Source: Actinernus sp. WN-2022 (taxonomy: Eukaryota; Cnidaria; Anthozoa; Actiniaria; Actinernidae). From it: a DNA stretch of 64,000 nt. Below, one piece after another: positions 60,167 through 64,000 of the stretch (its first letter is position 1; every line of letters begins with the position of its first letter). Where the stretch lies: assembly GCA_030867875.1 (NCBI GenBank), contig JAOWCC010001634.1, positions 132,656,807 to 132,720,806 on the forward strand, given 5' to 3'. Both the position numbers and the translations under genes were made by a program. Below the pieces are notes generated by a model. It was given only the letters and a program-made list of their open reading frames with translations. It searched no databases and had not been told where the DNA came from.

Positions 60167-61546
60167 CAGATAATTATAACCCCATGGTTTTTCAGGTTTA
60201 CCAACTCTAGCAAAAGAAAGGATTGTAGGGATTAGCCTACAAAAGTACCATGGGTGTCGCTAAGTTTACTGGCATAAAGAGCGCAGATTTAGGCGCGATC
60301 AGTGAGTGCCGGAGACGCAAGACGACTCTCTGGAACGGAGCTAGGCAAATTAAGACACAAAAACACAAATGAAAGAACGTTTGAAACAGGTACAATTGGC
60401 GAAAAGGCTATTGATCTATTGCATAAATTTGATAGACTCTGCTACACTGATTTGACGATTCGTAAGAGCTCCAACTTTTTTTAAATCCTTTCTCGAAGTT
60501 CTCAGCGCTGCAGAAGTTTCTTTTCGCTGGAACTTTTCTCGGCTTTATTTATTTTCCCGGGGCTCTTCCCTGTTGAACTTTCGTTTGTTTGAATGCAATT
60601 TGAGTTTTTAGTATTTTAGAATGTTCTCGCCTTACACCCGCATTCGTGTATTGAATGAAATCGACACCCACACTGTCAAGGTAGATTTATTTACAACATC
60701 GACAATAATGGTTTTGTTTATTTAACAAGCCCCTTTGTACGTGATTAGATAATTATATTTTTTTCGGAAAGCCTGACTCCCTCGCTCGAAATCCTAACTG
60801 GAATCCTGGGCACTTTCCATTCAAACAAAAACGCCTTGCTTCGAACAACCGGGCCCAGGTCCAAGTATTGTTTATAAAACAAATAAAATAATACATAGAC
60901 GCTGCGCTCACTCGTGAGATATCCAATTGAACTCCATATCTCCGCGCTCCCATGTATTATTCTCTATGTATTTTATTGTGACAACAAGGTAAATTTCTCG
61001 GTTCGAAGATATCATATTCTTTTTCTTCCCTGGATCCTTCTTAGGGTCGCATCGTATTGTCCTGTTCTGGTGGATTAATTCATTTATTTGCTTTACTTTA
61101 CGAAACACGTATTTCAGCACTTCTGAGAACAGCTAAAAACAATATTCAACTTAGCGCCGGGTAGGCGTAGGTAGGGTGTGATTACTGCTTTTGTTTCTTT
61201 TTCTTGGAAAAATACCAGAACTAAATAAAATGATAAAATAATAAAAAGAAAGCAAAATGGAAGCTGCTATCAGCGGCAGCTCCATTCAACCTCGAATTGG
61301 TCTGAAAAGTCAGATGCACTAAACCAAACCATAACCGCAGGTAAACGACGAGATACCAACGTACGTTGAAAATATAAGCAAAGCAGTGCTTTTTCCCTCC
61401 GTAAGAATGTCGTATTGTTAGCAAGAATAAAGAAGACACGATTTAGGATTACACCATATTTAAATGAGAGCTGATCGATAACCAAAATATCACTTTATCT
61501 TTATCGACCAATATCAGAGATAGTCAGGATTTCGAGTCAGGATCTT
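60167..61546. other. Central region of the Mutator-like element
   Basis: No transposase motif and no long ORF are seen. A 60-codon ORF at 60302 has no known domain. At 61080-61175 a degenerate copy of the arm start (ACTTTACGAAACACGTATTT, then AGCGCCGGGTAGGCG) suggests an older terminal fragment captured inside. Confidence 0.45.
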
Positions 61547-61984
61547 GTCAACGCGTAAATATCGCCATATTGTTCTGATCGAAGGGAAGAGACTACAAAA
61601 AAAACTAGTCATATCGGGAATGTTAAATGGCTAGGAAGAAAAAAATCATAAAAACAAAGTGTGTGTATGAGAAAAGTTCTTTAAGATGCCGTATATAAAT
61701 ACCCGTTTTCATTGTGAAAGATGCTCGAATAACCTCAAGCGGCACAGTGCTTTCCTGCTGCTTAGGCTCGTCCACTTGTCAACACAATCGAAAGAAACTG
61801 CTAAACACTACTGAAACAGCTGTTTGAACTTTAAGCTGAGAGAAGAGTTGAAGCAACCTGAACGTTTTTCGATCGATCGCTTTGAAAGGCTATGATTTTT
61901 TGTTATTATTTATTTCGTTATGAATAAAAATACCAGAACGAGGAAAGGAGAACAAAAAATGTTATCCAGTATAAAAAGGAAAGA

Positions 61985-62068
61985 AAGAAAAAAATCGGCG
62001 CCGCGATTCGAACCCCCCGGACCCGTCTTTCACGGAAAGAAGTTCTGCCGACTGAGCTATCGAGCGTT
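61985..62068 (-). ncRNA. tRNA-like Pol III unit in the right arm
   Basis: This is the inverted copy of 59648-59720 with TAGCTCAGTCGG and GGTTCGAATC boxes. A T7 run follows on the minus strand. It differs from the left copy in the T-stem (CGCGGCG against CCCGGCG), so the two arms have begun to diverge. Confidence 0.5.
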
Positions 62069-62309
62069 ACAAGCCTTTCTTCAAGGAAAAATTATTACAA
62101 ATATCAACGCCAGCCTCGTTGTCGTGTCTGCGCGGTTACTATTCCAGTTAGCGTGGCAATATGGCCGACCGGATCACCTGAACTGTAAAGAGGAGTTTTG
62201 TTCGTAAAAAGGAGCAACTAAAGAAGTCTACCCGGCGCTATATATGTGAAAGTAAGTATAAACTAAGATTATTGTTTTCATCTGTTCCCAGGAGTGCTTA
62301 AATACGCGT

Positions 62310-62454
62310 TTCGCAAAGTACAGTTTCGCAAAGTACAGTTTCGCAAAGTACAGTTTCGCAAAGTACAGTTTCGCAAAGTACAGTTTCGCAAAGTACAGTT
62401 TCGCAAAGTACAGTTTCGCAAAGTACAGTTTCGTTTCGTTTCGCAAAGTACAGT
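62310..62454 (+). repeat. 15-bp tandem repeat, nine copies, in the right arm
   Basis: The unit TTTCGCAAAGTACAG recurs eight times without a break, then once more after a TTTCGTTTCG insert. The left arm has only two units. The expansion happened after the arms were formed. Confidence 0.9.
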
Positions 62455-62535
62455 AAGCCCGAAATACAGTGTTTGTATGGGAATCGATGGGAATCCGATG
62501 CCAAATAAAATCCGTAAAATCGAATTTCTGAAATA

Positions 62536-62799
62536 TTCTTCAGATACAAACTTAAGATACCAGGTAAAAGATTAACATATCGAAATTTGAGGGATGTAGC
62601 TGTGCTGGGAAGCGTGAAATCGTGTTTTCAGTTTTCCATACGTTGTCTGTAAATTTTCACGCGGAATTTGACTCGTTTTTACAGACAATGTATGGAAAGC
62701 TGAAAACACGATTGCACGCTTCCCAGCACAGCTACACCCCTCAGATTTCGATATGTTAATCTTTTATCTGGTATCTTAAGTTTGAATCTGAAGAATTGG
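62536..62799. mobile_element. Near-perfect palindromic MITE, about 264 bp
   Basis: The left arm runs from ATTCTTCAGATACAAACTTA to the turn near 62668, and the right arm returns TAAGTTTGAATCTGAAGAAT. The inner part pairs GCTGTGCTGGGAAGCGTG with CACGCTTCCCAGCACAGC. It has only about 8 unpaired bases in the middle and no ORF. Confidence 0.8.
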
Positions 62800-62959
62800 C
62801 ATAATTTACATTGTAAACTTTTCCAAGCCGGACCAAAGGGTTTGGATTGCTGTTCCAAAATGCGTTTAAATTTGCTCTGGAAAATTTTGGATAATTCAAG
62901 GATTCACACAAAGAAGCAGTAAGAGAGTTAGTTTTGGACACTTTGTTGGTAAACGCACT

Positions 62960-63290
62960 GGCTCTGCAAGGTCACTTAGGAAACCATCACTCACGCTATC
63001 TGGTAATTACGACTCGTTTCATGAGAACGAGACTCAATTTTATTAACATTTAAAACGAGGCTCAACTAAAACGAGACTCAACTTTTGTAAACAACGAGCT
63101 CAACTCAACTTTTCAAACGAAGCTCAACTAGTCTTTAAATGAGACTCAACCGATCCAACGAGGCTCAACTAAAATGAGGCTCATCCAACTTTTGTACAAA
63201 CGAGGCTCAACTTTGGTTTTTAAAAGGATCACTCAACCGAGACTCAACCCGTTCTCGAGACTCGTTATTTGATTCGAGACTCGAGATATT
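62960..63290 (+). repeat. Interspersed GAG(A/G)CTCAAC motif repeat
   Basis: The dodecamer-like ACGAGACTCAAC or ACGAGGCTCAAC occurs around a dozen times at irregular 15-40-bp spacing, for example near 63029, 63057, 63071 and 63207. No regular period or coding frame is seen. Confidence 0.5.
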
Positions 63291-64000
63291 TTAAGCATAT
63301 CAGGATTTGGTCCAAAAGGGAAAGACTTAGGAAATGACAAAAAGAGAAAAGTAGGATAAAAGGACCGGATAAAAACTACTTTCAATACACGTAAGGAGTA
63401 AGGAAGAAATTTATGGTTTGAAAGGAAAGGGGGATACCGTAGAATTGCGAAAGTAGCGTGCCCCATAAGTAGCATAGACCCTCTGCACAAAATAGCGACC
63501 CATGAAACTTCCGATATTAAATAATCTTAATTAATTTTTGATAACATAATAACCGAGCCATCTTTTCTCCCAACCTGCACTTTTCGGATTTTCTTCACCT
63601 TATCCCAGATACGCAGGTCTGCTAAACCCGAAACGGCGACCTCTCGATACTTTCGGAATTATACGGTATTTCATAAGGGGACCAAAAATGGGATGCACTA
63701 GAGAGATAAACATAACACAAGTCAAGATATATAATAAAAAATTATAAAATAAAGAAACTTGAAAACTTGGATAGAACAAGGTTTATTTGTCCATTATAAT
63801 TTTTAACATTACTTTTAAATTGTTATAGTTTATTAAATCCGTAAAATGGATAGTGTTTGCTTTGATGTCTCTAAATACAGTAATTTCAATGAAACGAGGC
63901 TTACTGACAATTCAAATATATGCTGAACACTGTGTTATTTGCTTTGCAGGACCAGATCTTATTAAAATCTCTTATCAGCCCTCATGTATAAAGAGCTTAT
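63291..64000. other. Non-coding stretch to the end of the window
   Basis: No gene or repeat is recognised. One short minus-strand ORF at 63233-63490 has no family signature. Confidence 0.35.

Larger units (their letters stand above)
59353..62459. mobile_element. Mutator-like long-TIR DNA element with 9-bp target duplication
   Basis: CGAAATACA lies directly outside both ends (59344-59352 and 62460-62468). Both ends begin with GGCTTACTGTACTTTGCG. The arms 59353-60166 (814 bp) and 61547-62459 (913 bp) are inverted copies. The length difference is almost fully explained by seven extra 15-bp units in the right arm. A 9-bp duplication with very long arms is typical of Mutator-like elements. No transposase ORF was found in the 1.38-kb centre, so it is probably non-autonomous. 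Each arm carries a tRNA-like Pol III unit. Confidence 0.8.

Overview
The window looks like a piece of an animal nuclear genome, most likely an anthozoan cnidarian such as a stony coral. This is an inference from an AT-rich, intron-bearing ABC transporter gene set among DIRS, Crypton, L2/CR1-like LINE, TTAA-flanked and many palindromic DNA elements. No alignment could be run, so the species is not named.

One host gene can be reconstructed. It is an ABCC4/MRP4-like full ABC exporter on the + strand, from 16825 to 57467. Seven exons (16825-17322, 22751-22972, 38904-39061, 41528-42789, 51426-51993, 52820-52956, 56548-57467) join in frame with GT/AG borders into 3,765 nt, or 1,254 residues plus stop. 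The predicted protein has two transmembrane domains and two nucleotide-binding domains with all ATPase motifs visible. Its six introns total about 37 kb and are filled with repeats.

Layout. 1-5600: repeats and unassigned DNA. 5640-13010: a degenerate DIRS-like retroelement on the - strand (gag, RT, RNase H), broken by a LINE complex, a 1.46 kb composite insert and a tRNA-derived SINE with a 7-bp target duplication. 13-16.8 kb: MITE and LINE remnants and a 76-bp tandem repeat. Intron 1: a 3,070-bp TTAA-flanked element and a 542-bp TTAA-flanked MITE. Intron 2 (16 kb): several LINE pieces, a 17-bp minisatellite, a 99-bp satellite, and an L2-like LINE split by a MITE and by a foldback nest that holds a 1,254-bp element with 536-bp arms. 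Intron 3: a roughly 2 kb array made from the 3' end of exon 3 plus its splice donor. Intron 4: LINE pieces and an intact antisense Crypton-type tyrosine recombinase ORF. Intron 6: an L2-like LINE split by a CAC-ended element, then a 1.3 kb 34-bp minisatellite. 59353-62459: a Mutator-like element with arms over 800 bp, a 9-bp target duplication and a Pol III tRNA-like unit in each arm.

The two strongest leads are the amplified exon-donor array inside the transporter gene and the Crypton recombinase with its full set of catalytic residues. Most other signals are mobile DNA in layered insertions, several with target duplications that can be read directly.
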